Part shown: positions 26,701 to 40,789 of the stretch, piece by piece | Layout of the letters: the number at the start of each line of letters is the position of its first letter | Numbering within the stretch: the first letter of the stretch is position 1 | NCBI GenBank assembly: GCA_025345505.1 | Contig: JANVCC010000185.1 | Location: forward strand, 1,556,701-1,620,700 | Direction of reading: 5' to 3' | DNA: 64,000 nucleotides | Source of the DNA: Todiramphus chloris collaris | Taxonomy: Eukaryota; Chordata; Aves; Coraciiformes; Alcedinidae | Program-made: the position numbers and the translations under genes | The notes under the pieces: generated by a model | The model's input: the letters and a program-made list of their open reading frames with translations, nothing else | Told to the model about the DNA's origin: nothing | Database searches by the model: none

Positions 26701-29700
26701 GACCTGCTGATTGCTAACTGCACTCAGGAGCTGTTGCAAGAAAAGGCATCTCTTGGGATGTGTTTATATTAGATGTGTGCAAACATCAAAAGGCAAATTT
26801 TCAATAACCGAATTTGAGCTCCTTCTTGCTTGTAATTAAGGGGTTACAAAGAATATTAATACGAAGACTTTATTTGGCTACTGCTCTGCCATTTTCTAAT
26901 TGTTCTTAAGTGGTGCTTGGCACTGGAGAAAAGATGTTTTGATTTTGCTTTTCACTATATACGTGTATATATACATCATTAATTTTAGTTGAAAGTTGAA
27001 GTGTTACCCTGTAACAGTGATATTTATTTCTCTAGATGTTGATTTTGGTAGCAAGTCTGGGCTGTGTACTTGTATTAATTTTGTAGCGGGATAAAGTTTT
27101 ACCACTTTTGAAGTTAGTAGGAGCCAGAAAGTACAGGGAGTTGTTTACAAAAGAGTCCCATCGATTCTCCTTTTCTGTGGAAGCATTCAAGCAGTAAGAC
27201 CTGCACAGTCTGTTTGGCACAGTAGCTGCTCTCAGCTGGCCCTGTGCCCTCCTGCTGTTAGTCAGGGCAAAGGATGTGCCAGATCTCCGATTGTAACGGA
27301 GCAGAGCCTGCTTGCAAATCTGCTTGTAGTTAGCCTGGGGCCTTTTGGCAGCAGACTACAGCCGATTGATTTAGTTGCAATCCCTTTTCCTTAATATTTT
27401 CCATCTGGCCAACAATGACCTATAAAGGCAGACACAAAACAGAGTTTGAATTATGAGGATTGTAATAGTAAAATGCTTCCAAATCTCACTCGAGAACCTG
27501 CACCGATGGATCGCTGCCGCTGGGTAGCCGAAGAAAGTTTGTTCTAAAGCACTGCTGGAGATGTGGTGATAAGAAAAAGCATCTTATTTCTCAAGTTCAA
27601 AATTGTGTGCATTTCAGTTACATTTTTAACGTGTTTCCTGTCTTACTGTTTCTTGCTTTCTGTTGATTGTGTGCAGGAATTGAAGCTCTCTCAGCATTAA
27701 GTTCCTTGCACACTTCTCTTGCATGTGCTTCTGGGGCTAAATCACCTTGAGAGAATGAGGGATCACAGAGCCGGGACAGGGAGGATGGGGAGAGGAGCGT
27801 GAACGTGGAAATGCTTTAAGCAGGCAGCAACAGGCCTGGGGAACTTGTGTTCTAATGATGTTAATACAGAGGTGATGTCCCCCAAGCTTTCCAGCCTGTG
27901 GATTAATGTTCTCCAGAATGAGCAATTTCCAGATCTGGACTGTTTGTCAACTCTTCCAATTCTGGTCAAAGCAGAGTTCTCACTCTTGATTAGTTATCCT
28001 AAACACTTCTAGTCCTTTGTGTCTTTAAAAGAAAATTTATGAACTTACTTGTGCAGTTCGATGAGCTACAGCAGACAGTCCTGGCCTTACAGGCTTTCAT
28101 GTGCTGAGTTTACCACCTTTGCCAGGGAACGCTTGGGAATGGAAAGGATTTGTGGTTTTTTCCAAAGGTGGCAATAAATCATGCAGAAATTCACAGGTTT
28201 TGTTGGTCATATTTACAGGAAAATTAGAAACTGATTGAATGAGGAGAAGGCCCCAAAGCGTAGTCCATATTCACAGAGACTTCAAGCCTAAGAGGCTGGG
28301 TGGTTCCTGCTCTGAAGGTGCATGCTTCACTTCATTAGCTATAACGAAACCTACGTTAGATTTAGGTGATTGTTCTAAGTTAAAGATGTTATTAGTTTGT
28401 CTCACCTGCAGAGTCCAAAGCATCAGCTGTCTGTGCTGTATATTATTTCATTTAGTAAGGTAATACTGCAACTATTCCAAGTCTCTGACATTTAGAACCT
28501 AGAACTCTAAATAGTTTCCTTGGGAGTGGGGGACGGTGTGGGTTGGGGAAGGTGTGCTGTGTTATGGGCTTTTTCTTTCTCCCTTTAGTAGTTTTCATTT
28601 GCTGACTCTGAAAACCAAATTGAAATGTGCAGGGGCTTGGGAAGGAAACTACTTCTGTCCTAGACTAAGTTTACCATGGCTGTGAGTTACTCTGTACGTT
28701 TCCTGAGGCTGCTGACCATCTAAACTAATGCAGGGCTCTTAGCTGAGAGTCTCTTCTCTGCTGAACGTCCTTGTTTCTTGTTTCATCTTGGTCTATTGCT
28801 TTTAATCATAGCAGTAGGAAAATTGGGGATCTGAGTCGTGGCTGTTGTGTTCGTGGAAGGGCAGGCAGAGGCACAAGGATGTTGACGTTGGAGCACTGCT
28901 ATAACGTAGCAGAGTGTTCCTGATGGAAATCTTTTATTAGTACTTTATTATTATTATTATAAATAAAAGCGAAGGGCAAAATTAATAGCATGAGGAATAT
29001 GTGCAGGAGGGAGAAATGAATCATCATGATGCTTTCTGCTGGGTTTTGAGTTCTGACCTCCCGGTCATTGACATTACCTTGCATCTTTGGAGTTTCTTGA
29101 CAGAACTTGTGAAAATGTGAAACAAGAACAATATTTGCTTTCAGCGTAGAACAAGTAAGTACACAATATTGTTAGTTATGACTTACAACTACTTGAGCTC
29201 TCTGTGCTATCCTTCTCAGAGACCCAGGATCCCTGAAAACAAACACCCCCCACCTCTCCCTTCCTTCTCCTCTATCCTGTACTTTACCAATCCAGGGCAA
29301 TGCTAATTTAACCGACTTTTAGTGAATTTAAAGGAAGTTTATTGCAGATTTTTCTGAAGCTTAAATCTTGACTGCAAGTCAAAATACTTCTGTAAAATAT
29401 CAATGAGAAGGATCACAACAAAAATGTCAAGTGTTACTAATACTGATGTATCGCTACTGGTGGAACTGGATAAAGCTAAGAATACTGGATTCTAGTCCAG
29501 CTAGTTCACCGGTCTTGTCTACTGACCAGAAAGCAATTTTACTTAATTAATTAGGGCTTCATGTCACACCTTCTTTAGTTGCTGAACAACTGTAACAGAA
29601 GTAATTAAATCATGTCACTTTTTATTACCTTTGGCCCTGTCTGACTCGCTTGGAAGCTTCCATTTTTGGGCTAATACAAAATGAATCAGCGCATCACCTT

Positions 29701-32700
29701 GGGGAAAAGCCAGTTCCCTGGCATCAAAAAAGTAGGGAGGAAGTAATTAAAAGTTCAAGATGGACAGATCTTCTCTCGCACAAACGGGTCGCTTTTGGGT
29801 TGCTGTCTGAAGGTTTACAAAACGCATCTGTCAGGAACGAGGCCATCCTGTCCTTGCTGACAGATGTATACAACATTCCCCCAAAGAGATTACATGGCAA
29901 CTTCCTCTTTCAACAATCAGGAGGTGGCAGGAGCCTCCAGGTTATGGACTGGTAATTGGAGAAGCAGGGGCTCTTCTGAGAGGTAGGACTGCTGAGAAAA
30001 GCTGCATGAATTGACTTCTGCATATTGTTTCAATAGAAAACACCATTCAGCCACACTGATAATAGGAGAAAGGCTTTATCTGGCTTCATAGAGGTGATGT
30101 TATCTGGATTGTACAAGGGTCTGAAATGAAGAACTTAATTTGTAACCCCAGCTGTTTATAAACATGTTTGATAAGGGACAGATCTTCCTCCAAACCATAC
30201 AAGTATTAGTTCCCTAACAGGAACTTACCTCAGTGTGGTTTAGAATTCATTAACGTTGGTGCACCAGCCTGTGTATTCAGAGAATAAAGTGATTGTGGCA
30301 ATCTCCTATTTTAATCAGTTGCTTAAACTGATTGTTACACAAGAAGTCTCATACGTAAATAAGAATTATGCCCTCTAGCCACTTAAAGGGCCAGAGACTC
30401 ACATTTTCAGGAAGATCCTGTTCATCGGAGGTGTTTCTGCAGGTGAAGAGTCAAGTACTATCATTCCATATGTTTATTTTACATCTAAATGTTTTTTGTG
30501 AGTCCTAAAACATTGTACACTGTAATCAGAACCAACCTGCAATACCATATCAGAGTCTCTGATTTGATCTGTACTATATAGTCTTCAATTCAAATGGGGC
30601 ATTTGAAATGGGATATTTGCTGTCTTGGTCATAAAATGTTAGTCTCTTGCTAAAACTTTTCTTATAGTTATTGATACGATTCCTCAGGGGTTTTCTGAAC
30701 CAGCAAATGGTGCTATCTGTGATACCGAGGTATTTACCACGTCACATGCTTTTATTAAGTAGGTAGTCCTTTCTGTGCCTTTGTAGGCAATTAATTCTCT
30801 CTCGTGTGACAGTGTGATTAGCCAGTGAAAATATTGTCTTTCCTCCTTTGATTTAGCTAATTGATACTTACCTTCCTTACATATTGACCTGGCAGTTCTG
30901 ATTATACTACTCTAAATATACCTTCGTGTCACGGTGAGTTAATTTTTCCCAGAGATGGGCATTGGTCTTATCTGAGTTGGGTTGCTGTAGAGGTGGAGTA
31001 CGTTGGCCCTTTGGGAGTCACCCTCTGCACCCGATACACTAATGGTGCCGATGGTGTTTGAGCTCTGTTTATTACACTCAGAGTTCCTTAACGTGGAGTT
31101 TTGGGGACTCAGGCTTTTTTTTTTGTTGTTGTTGTTCTCCTTAGCATTTGACATAGGTTGGTGACTAGTGACTAATTCAAAATATATGTGTAGAAAAACC
31201 CCCTCTGGTTCAAGAATAAAAGTTGCTGGGAAAGATAGAGATGCTCAGCTTCTAATATGTGGTGAATTTTTTTAGCTGAGCAGAAGTCCTCACCAGCCTT
31301 ACCGTGTGGCTCTTGAACACAGAGGTGCGTAAAATGTTTCCTCTCTTTAGGAATTTATCGACGTTACAGATTGTGCTATAAGATGCATGTCAAAGTCCCG
31401 TGGCTTTTGGTGCTCACTGCAGCAGTGTGCTATAGCACGCTGAGCTTTTAGCTGGTAGGGTGCACTTTTATCATAAAAAGTTCAGAATTCTACTGAAATT
31501 TCAGCTGAAACTTAATACTAGAGGGCAGAGCTCCACAAGCACATAGGATTGGAGTCTGTAATGAAAAGGAGCTGTTTCCCTGGTCAAGGAAAAAGGGTTA
31601 ATTTGCATTGGGATGAAAAGGCTGTTCAGGATCTACTGTTTCAACCTGTGATAGACTTAACAGTAGTCTTTGATCCCCAAACGAAATGTGATGGATTTCA
31701 ACTGATGCCAGATGTCTCAAACCTAGGGGGATCTCTGATTGTCTGCCACATCTAGAATTCTCTCTTCCAGCACTTTCATGTGTGCTTTTACATGTAGTTT
31801 GAGAAGAGAGATTCCTTGACAAGCTAAGCCTTTGGAATCTGTTCTCTGTATTGTCACTTCAGTGGTGATCTCTAGGCTCTCGCGCTGTCTAATGCATCCT
31901 ATTTTATTTTCTTTTTGGCAAGCCCCCTGTGCCAAACTGCTCTAACTGCTTCACATAAGCAACTTTTTTGAAAGTCCAGGAAATGTAGTGCCAGTATCAT
32001 ATGTAACTTCTCTCAGGTTAAGGCTGTTCTCTGCCCTCTTATTTGCTAATTAGAGCATTTTACCCTGGCCAAGTTAAACCAGTGCTTAGTGTATTCGTAT
32101 TGGCATTAAGTGGAACATAATTGTTGTCTTTTTAACTCCGAGGCTATCTGTTGCATTTCATACATCTTATTACAAACTGCCAAGCACTTCAGTAACACCC
32201 ATCTCCTCACCAAGTGGGCTTTAGGGGCATCCTTTGCCTGTGGTTTTAATAAGAGTATAAAGACATATTTGTTAGTGTTTGCCTTGTAAATGCAATAATA
32301 ACTTTTTCTTTATGTTCTCTATGTTCCTTTATTAGATGTCGTCACTTCAGTCCTTTACTCTTGAACATGGTTGGGAAGTTTCTTTCTTGGTTTTAACCTA
32401 AAAAATCCCAAAGATTTACAACTTTCTCTTCTGAAAAGGAACAAGAGACCTTTTAATTGTGTTTTGGAGTTTATAGGGGACCCACTGAATTTTACATCTG
32501 CTAAAAAACTGGCCCTTTTTTTTTAAATTAAGATAATGCCCTTGATCTTCCAGAGTTAATCATCCTAGCATGCTCAGTTTGAGATGGGAGCTATACCTGC
32601 TCAGGCAGGCCTATGTTAGCTGGCACAGTAAGAACTACAGATTTCTACTCTATAAAAGCCTTGTGTAGTAGGGATTGCACTGTAGTAAAGCTGATCAAAT

Positions 32701-33764
32701 TGCACAGTTCTTTTCTTCTCTCGTCAGCCGGTGCCCCAGGCTGGCTTTAGAGATGTATGTACTCTCCAAAATCTACTTACAGTTTTGTATTTTGTTTCAG
32801 CAGACCCTAGGTTCTGTCTTTTAAATGAATTCTTTTCTCTTCTCTCCGTGTGGACTGACTGGAGAAATATCACTTGGCAAGTTTTCCCAATGGTATGAAT
32901 AACTTGTGTGTTAGAAGTTAAAATCTTTGGTTTCTAGAAAGGAGTGATCTACCAGAGGGAAAACAGAAAGTCCCCAACAACAGACCAGGCCTTGAAGATA
33001 CTTCTGAAATACACCAAACACAAAGTGTTCTATCTCAAAATTCAATAAACTTTCTTAAATTTTGCAGTGATGGGTAATGCACGAGAAAAAAGCTCCACTA
33101 CTGAAGATGCTTAAAGTGTTGTCCGTTCTAAATGACACCTGCATTCCTGTGCCTGGATCGCCCAGCTTCTTTGTACCGAATGTGGGATGTTAATGCACTG
33201 ACCTATAAGCCAATAGGTGTGGGATTCCTATATTCCAGTCTCAAGTGTAGCGGTCCAGGTTCTTGAAACTCAGATTCTTTTTGTGTAGAGTGGTTTTCAG
33301 TGAAAGTCCAAGGCTCGTTTCTCATTGAAAAGCTGTTTTCTTTCCCAGACTGTAAAATTCCGTTGTTCTCGTCCTGCCCAGAGCACTCCTGCGAGAGGCA
33401 GGGACGATTACTGCGTGCTCAGTTGATAGAAGGAAGCTTCGTTGGTGTTGCATACTGGAATACTGAAGTTCTTCTGAATTCCTTTTATTTACATAAGATC
33501 CCCAGTGCAGCTGCACTGGATTTCCCCCCGCCCCAAGGTTTCAGAGTGACCACAAAGAATGGAGAGGGGGTGACAGCTTTGTCAACCTCAGACCTCCGTT
33601 CCATTTGCGATGTCCCAACTAGATGTTAGCACCCTAACAAAAGGCCCTTGGAATGGTTATCTCGGGCTGCTCTTGCACTTTTTAGCTTGACCAAAATGTA
33701 GAATTGTTACATCATGAATGCCTTTGTGACAGTTTTCTGGCTTCGCGTTGTTAAAGGGGTGTAT

Positions 33765-33865
33765 TGAGCTCCTCCGAGCTGGCTCCTGTGAGCGGCGCTG
33801 CTGCCGCTGCCTTTCGGGAGCCGCTTTCGGTAGCGCTCTGGGAGCGGGTGGCTTCAGGAGTGCCA
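33765..33865. promoter_or_regulatory. Small GC/CpG-rich block in the long intron
   Basis: About nine CpG dinucleotides fall in roughly 100 bases (GAGCGGCGCTGCTGCCGCTG and following), in an intron that is otherwise AT-leaning and CpG-poor. A regulatory element or a remnant of an inserted GC-rich sequence are both possible; no promoter motif is evident. Confidence 0.3.
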
Positions 33866-36800
33866 TTTAGTGAACCTGGGAGTCTTTGTGCCAGTGAGAC
33901 TTGCTGGAACTGCTTATCTGTGGTCACACGGGGTAGAAAAACAGGAAAGGGAATATTTTAGTTGACTTTTATTATTAATACACAGCAGCGAGCCACCAAA
34001 GCAAGCGCTTTCTGCTGATAACTATAGAGTATGAAGATGCTCCATAAGACAAGATGCACACGTTCTGTGAGAGCCAGTTCTGGGGGTTTAAATCCTTCTA
34101 AAATATGTATGAGTCATGTGTTTAATCTACAGAACTTCTGAATCGCATGGAATCATGGAAAGATCACTCATGGGTAATAATCAAAGGGAAATTTATTGCA
34201 AAACTGGGGAAGATGCAAAAAGGAAAGAAATCCTGAGAGCAAGAAAAGGGAAGGATCAGGATGGCTTTCTCCAGTGGATTGAGGTCTAATGCAGAGACAA
34301 AACTTGGAGATATTAAAAAAAAAAAAAGCAAAAAAAAATCTGATTTACAAAAAAGGCTGTTGGCTGATCCTGTGGAAGGTAAGCCTGCATCTCATCAACA
34401 TGCACAGATGTTGCTATGGAGATTTGTGGGTCTGTGTGTATGTGTTTAAGCTTACAAGTGTGAGAATGTGTCAATAGACTGAGTCTAGAAGAGAGAATAA
34501 TGATGTACTGAGTTCCATAAGGTGCAGGGGAAGGCACTGGAACACAGAAATGGGTGAACTGGGAATTTAGCCTACGGAAATTCCCCAAGGAGCCCAAAGA
34601 TGACTTGGTTCTTTCAAATGCATTTTGTAAAAATGCTGGAGACATCGGGTGAGGGAAGGAAAGGAAGGTGAAAGAATCATAAAAAAAATTAATAGGGTAC
34701 TACTGCAAGGAAAATAGAAGGCGTGTGAAGAGTCACGTCTGTCTTGAGGGGAGAAAAAGGATTATGTTTTAAAATGGGTAGCTGTCATTTAACTTAGTCT
34801 TAACTTTTCAAAATTAGGGTGGAATTTAAAAATAATTAAAAAGGAAAGTTCATCTTTTTAATGAAGGGAAAGAAAAAGAGTTTTGATGGTTGTGCTTTCA
34901 CTATCTAAAATTGTGTCTGCTTAACCCCACTGAAGAGCATGGTGATGGGCAAACAAAACTTAGTTCATCATCAGGGTCTGCAATCATCATTACTCACTTA
35001 AAGAGGAACATGAGGAGTAATGCTGCCTGGGAGGGTATCCTGAGCTACCAGCTGCATGAAGATGTTAAGAAGCAGTATTGGTTTTAAGTATAAATTGTGA
35101 TATAAATTCTCTTTAAATGCAAATAGTCTTAAGATTACTATGGTCTCTTGGAGAGTAGTTCATTTTGATACATTTTCCATACTAGTTTTCTTTCAAGCGT
35201 GGTGGTGGTGGTGGTATTTTCCACAGAGATGCCTTGTGAGATCCAGATGCAAGGATCTGTCATTTGCCCTGCAGGTATCGACAAGAACTTTGAGTCAAAA
35301 AAATGTATGTTCTGCTTCACCAGGAACACTCACTGGGTCAGTACGTTGACGTTAATGATGGTAGTAGTAACAATTGTCATGAATTCCATTGTTTGTCAAT
35401 TTGCTGAATCTTACTTGAGATTTTAATCTTGCACATGACTCTCCCAAGGTTTTCCAGTTTGGAACAGTGATGTTGCTTGGAGTGGGGATAGAGAATGAGG
35501 CACATGTACCCCCGTTGACACAAGTCACTCGCATTGCAGGAGCATGACCACGCAAAGAAGGGTGTTTCACTCATTAGACCAACACTTGGGCACATGAGAA
35601 CCACCTGCTGGGCTTCAGAGTGACTTTGCTGCCATAGCGAAGTCCCAGGTCATCTATGTTTTGAATCAATTATCCAGAGTCCCTGAACTGAACCACCAGT
35701 GTGCTTTGTTGTCACAAGCACAAGTCCTGCTGGCAGAGGAAATACTTGGCCTGAATTTGCTCTTCCTTACACCAGTGTTGTTCCAGTGGTGTTAGTGAGG
35801 TTGCATGCTATGGTTTATAGAAGAGCCAAGCTCATTGACAGAATTAAGTATTCTAGGCCACTGTAGGTGATTGTACCGAACAAAAGGTCAAGATTCAGGA
35901 ACTCCTCAACTCCAATCCTGGCTAATACAGACAGATTTTGTGAGCCTGTCACTACAGAGAAGTATGCCCATCTGTAAAATGGAAATGACTGCTCTGTTTT
36001 GCAAGGGAGATGGCAGTTGGTTATGCTGTTACCAAAATATATAGTATGTGTTATAAATAAATACGTCTTAAAAATTCCACTTCTGATCTGTGTGAATGGA
36101 AGGAATAAAAGTTATGTGTGTGTATAACTCAGTCTAGTAGGAGAAGGCTGCATGAAATATGTTGCTGTTAGACTAGTTACTCGGTCTCCTTAGTTTCAGA
36201 TGACGAGTGTGCACGTACCAAAGCGCAGTTCTGCCTGTCTACGGACTGGAGGTTGGTCTAGTGCTCTGCAGAAACTGTGTGACCTGAGCTGGCACTTGTC
36301 TTTGTAGGCTTCGGAGGAACCCAAATGTACTACAGGTACCTTCCCAGAAGCGGTTGCTTTGCTCTTTCATGGTGTCAGCACACCAGTGAAATTGAATGCT
36401 GGAGCTGTCAACGTTGAAAATTAGTTTTATAAACAGTTGCCATGGTAATTAGCAAATCCTCAAAAATAATTTCAGAAGATACCCCTTGCCACTGGGGTTT
36501 GCTGCTGCTGCACTGGAACACGGAGTGGTTTTGCTGCCGAAGTTCTCGACACACTTTCCAACTCCTTAATGCTCCATGGGGTTTTATTTTGATGACTATA
36601 TACATGTGTTATAAATGCAGTTGCTTTATCTCAAAAGTGCTAGCTATTCAGCTCTCAGCTTTTGGTTGCCGTCCTTTCTGGAGGTCAGAAAGTGTGACCT
36701 CACATGTGCTGCAGCACTAGAGTCGTTTTTCCCTTTCACATGTTAAAGTACACGAGTGGATTAATACATCGAAAAATTCAAAGCCAAATTGACTGCAGCA

Positions 36801-36884
36801 CAGCATTTTCATCTGGGGAGCAGCTGATATTGGGTGCTGATGTTTTCTGCTCAGTGTAACTTTTGAAGCACAGATTGGGGCTGT

Positions 36885-37205
36885 GAGAGCAGGGCTGGCT
36901 GGTGGGGTGGCCTTTCCTCAGCTGCCACCGTGCCCGGTCACGGGTGTCCCCCAGCCCGCTCCGCACCGGGGGACAGAGGGCTGCCCAGTTCCTGCCAGCC
37001 CAGTGCCGGGGAACCTCTTCGGCACTGCGGCCCTGCCCGCAGGGATCCGGGGGGCAGCTGTCCTGCTCCTTTGCTGCTTTTTACAGCTTTCCTCTCGTCT
37101 CAGCCTGGCCTGTCAGCTGCTGGGTTTGCTTCGCCCTCTGGAAGCGGCGCGGTTCGGAGAGGTTTGTATTTACAAGCTGCAGCGCAGGGCTCTTGTCTTA
37201 GCGTT
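36885..37205. promoter_or_regulatory. CpG-rich intronic block, candidate internal promoter or enhancer
   Basis: About 300 bases of clearly raised GC, with some 18 CpG dinucleotides by hand count, including CCGGTCACGGG, CCCGCTCCGCACCGGGG and GAAGCGGCGCGGTTCGG. All three + strand frames stay open for about 100 codons each because the block is poor in A and T, so those frames are composition artefacts rather than genes. The block lies about 3.6 kb upstream of the exon at 40790. In vertebrates, CpG-dense islands inside introns often mark alternative promoters or enhancers; that role here is inference. Confidence 0.4.
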
Positions 37206-40200
37206 CTGACTGACCCTAATTGCTATGACACATGTAACTAATGATGTTTTGTACTTTCAAGGAGCGCACTAAAAAGGTGATGACATATGAGTTACTGAAT
37301 AAGGTACTGTGCAACTTGTGCAGCAGAGTTTGTGCAGACCTTATGTAGCATAATAAGCAGTTTTCCTGTGCTCGTGCTTGTTTCCCGTCAGGCTGGCCTG
37401 TCTCCAGCGCCGGGGCTGCGCTGCAGGTTGGGAGAGAGAAGGCTGGACCCATCTCTCAGCCTGGAGGAGCTTGATGTGATCAGCCTTTCATTTCATTCTC
37501 CTCGTTTCTGCAAATATGTCACTATAAGTGCACGTGTGTATGTGTGAGGAAACCGAAAAGGGGTGTAAAATTAAAGGGGCGATCCAAAATTATGTCTATA
37601 CATATATTGTCTACTGTTCAGCCACAATCTGATTTATGCTTAGTGACGTCTTTGAACTTCAGCTCACGTGAGGAATCTCTAGGCTATCTCTGTTTTGATG
37701 TCAGTTGAAGGGGGACGTGTGTGCAGGCGGGTGCGGGTGCTCCCATGCTATGGTGCTCTGGGCAATTTCACTCCGGAGCGCTTCCCTTCCTTTGTTTAAC
37801 CTATGACCTGTGAAAACAAGAGTTAATCAAAAGTTCTAAGGTAGCTAAGAGGAAGGGGAAGTGTTTGGTTACAAATTAAATATGAGCAAGTCATAAGCCA
37901 TAAATCTTCAGCAGTGCTACCAGTTGTGCTACTTAAGTTCCATGCAGTACAGAAAGTTTCTGATTATAAATTCAACCTCTGTTTCTTTGGAGGGGGTGTT
38001 TAAAGTCTGCCTCAAAGAAAAAAATCCACATCTTTTCTCTTTTCCTTTCGGCAGAGATCTAGAAACAAATTCAGATAACTATATTTCTTGATTTATTTGG
38101 TTTAATTTATTTTTTTTAAACAAACTGTAGCTGGTCATAATTTGGTCTAATAAAAGCAGAACTGTTTCACTGCTGAGTAGTAAATACATGGAATAAGTGG
38201 TGAAGTAAAAGTATTGAAGATGGCAGGATAAATTAGCTTTCCATCATATCCAAAGCTTTCAGGATGAGAGAGATCCTGAATTCTGCAGTGACAAAGGAGG
38301 GAGGTGAAAATTGAAGTGAGATTGTCTACATAATTTATGCAATTTTGTAGTGGGTTGGTTTGTTTTATCTTGTCTTGCACCTCTCTGAGCAAGAGCCAGG
38401 CAGATCCTGGTCTGCTGTATTGTGCTGAGGTGGGCTTCAAATACCAGCTCATTTCCTCAGCCTCAGAACTGTGAAGCTTCTCTCCTCAAAACGGAAAGTT
38501 AATCTTAAGAAAAAGAAGTGGTTATGCTGCACTGATAAACTATCATGTGGAAACTGAGGGTTAAAATAAGGAAGAGACAGTGATAAACAAGGGACACTAA
38601 CGAAGTTCATTATAAGATACTGGCGAGGAGAAAAGGGAAAGGCAACAGAATTAGGGCCGTGCCTTCCCTCTCGTCGTGAGGAGGGTTTGCTGATTTTTGA
38701 TGTAGTGTGAATATGAGGCTTCATCTGGGCTGTTTAAATTAGAATCAGAGAAGGTGATTGCTAGGTGCTGAGCGGCAGAGTTAGAACTGGAGCTGGACGG
38801 GACGCTGTCGTGGCTAGAGCCTGCGGGATCCCGTTCGGATGTGGTGACAGGCACGGGAGCTGGGAACAGCCAGGGCCCCGGCAGGACTGATAAGTAAATC
38901 TCTGTGAATCTGTGAAGAGAGGACACAACCTGGCTTTGCTTTGGAGCTCAGCATCGTCCCTGTTGGCTCTCTGCACTGCTCCTTGGAAGTGGTGCTGGAA
39001 GCCTGCCCTGTCCCTGCCCAGTGGTGCTGGGCTCCTGTGAGGGACAGCGCTGGCAGAGCTGTAACCTGCTTTTGTTCATTGCTTCTCTCCTGACACACGC
39101 ATCACAAACACAGTAGCACTTGGAAAGATTCTCGTTCGAATCCCGTGAATGTAGTTTTCCAGCAAGAAAACTTTACAGCAAGAAGCTCTCTTTCCCTGAG
39201 CAATTAAGTAGAACTTTAACCACTCCTTCCTGAAAGAAGCTGTGGGTTCATCCTGTCGGGAGCTTTCTGCCGCCTTGGCCTTCTGTCTTTTCAAACGCTT
39301 TTGATAGATGCCTTGCAAGGATTTGTTTACCAGGTTCTTAATCTCTACTTAGCAGATATGTTTTGAGAGGATTTCTTCTTACTCTTGTAATGGCTTTTAA
39401 CTCTGCTGAAGTTTATTTAACTAAACAGAAAGAAAGAAACTTATCTTCTAACTAATCCTTCTTGATTGTTTACACTATAATGCCAAACTTAAATGCTGTT
39501 TAAAGTGGTAATTGTCTGTCTTCCTGCTCTATTGTAATACACAGTTTGTAAAGATGCTTAGAGCATATTAATTTAAATGATAATACTGTCATATAACATG
39601 AAAAGTTAAGTTGCTTATCAGTATATTTTGATAAGCTACTTACATTTTACAGTAGCCTTTGCAGGCTTCAAACAAACGTTAATGATGGAGTGCCATCCAC
39701 TTTATCTGTCTCATATATAGCTTCTCACTTCATTTGTTACTGAAAGCTGTACAGTTAGGAACCGTGGGGCACTCAATTCTTTATAGTTGTCAGGATACAG
39801 TCATATTTTATAAAAACTTTAAATCCTGTCTAACTATATCAAAATAGAATCCATTTGCCTCAGAAAGCATCTGTGATTAAAAGAAGAATCGGCTTGTGCG
39901 TCACAGACTTGCTTTCCTATTCGCTGCAGCTGAGGGGAAATTCCTTGCTGGTATTTAAAAAGAAGCTGAAATAAAGAATTGTGCCATAAAAACAGGGCAC
40001 AAAATCAGACCAAAGCATGCTGTAGTGAAAAGTAGCAGCTGTCCATCCTGTTTTATGGACTGGAAATGTGATGTAAATGAAAAATGTATCTTTTTCTCAT
40101 GTTTGCCTTTCCTGTTGTTACTTTATTTCTTTTGTAAGTTGACTGCAGATTTATTGAAGGTAATGTTTCTCTTTGACCTAACCAAGAGGTGGGCTAAATA

Positions 40201-40789
40201 CAGTAATGGAATAAGATTTGACAGCAGTTAAAAACTGGGATACTGCTTATGCAGCTGCAGAAATCCAGTTGTGTCAGGATTCAGACCCGAACCAACTGTC
40301 TGCAGTTTACCGGGCCCCTCATCAGCTGAGGAGAAGAGGATTGATTCAACAGATACTCTGGGAAATGAGTGTCAGTGAAAATATTCCACCAGTCATGACC
40401 ATCAGTGTACATTCGTCTTCCGGGTTAAAAACCCTTGCAGGGTGAGAAGGAAGGGGAAGCCCCAGCAGGGTCCTGTCCGACAGCAGAGTTCGTGCAGGGC
40501 TGGTCCTGCAGCTGCTCTTTGGTGCCCACAGGGGCTGCACACGTGGGGAAGGAGAAAGCACCACAGCTTATTCCTCAAAGGAGAGGGATGCTTCAACCTG
40601 CTGGCAGTGTTCTTCAAGCAGAAGGTCTGGTGTGGCTTTCTGAACAGATATTTACAAAGTGTCATGACCAGTGGAGGCTGTTCTTGGGATGAATCTGTAT
40701 AGTAAAGGCCAGCAGACTTGGATTTATTAACTGAGATTTAGCAAGTTAAATGTATCCTTTTTTTTTTTTCCCTTTTTTTTTTTTTGTAG

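Larger units (their letters stand above)
16609..40789 (+). other. DENND1A: DENND1A intron, 24 kb
   Basis: The longest complete intron in the window, from GTAGGT to a double T-run (T12, CCC, T13) ending GTAG. No conserved exon was recognised. It includes the C28 tract at 21001-21028, G/T-rich patches at 21481-21590 and 23127-23166, an A/C-rich patch at 23725-23757, an ATT-type microsatellite near 28947-28962, a GTG repeat near 35200-35216, a GC-rich block at 33765-33865 and a larger CpG-rich block at 36885-37205. All open frames seen here (up to about 110 codons) lack recognisable protein content. Confidence 0.9.

Noticed and set aside
29650-29955. 101-codon + strand frame with apparent protein-like composition
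   Set aside because: It needs a TTG start, shows no known motif and is far from any exon.
33300-33629. 109-codon + strand frame
   Set aside because: No recognisable domain or motif, and it starts from a non-ATG codon; probably chance in intron sequence.
36883-37241. Three overlapping frames of about 100 codons in the CpG-rich block
   Set aside because: All three + strand frames are open because stop codons are rare in GC-rich DNA; none shows protein-family content.
16609-40789. Possible intronic microRNA, since human DENND1A hosts annotated microRNAs
   Set aside because: I saw no convincing long hairpin by eye, and the human ones are not known to me to be conserved in birds.
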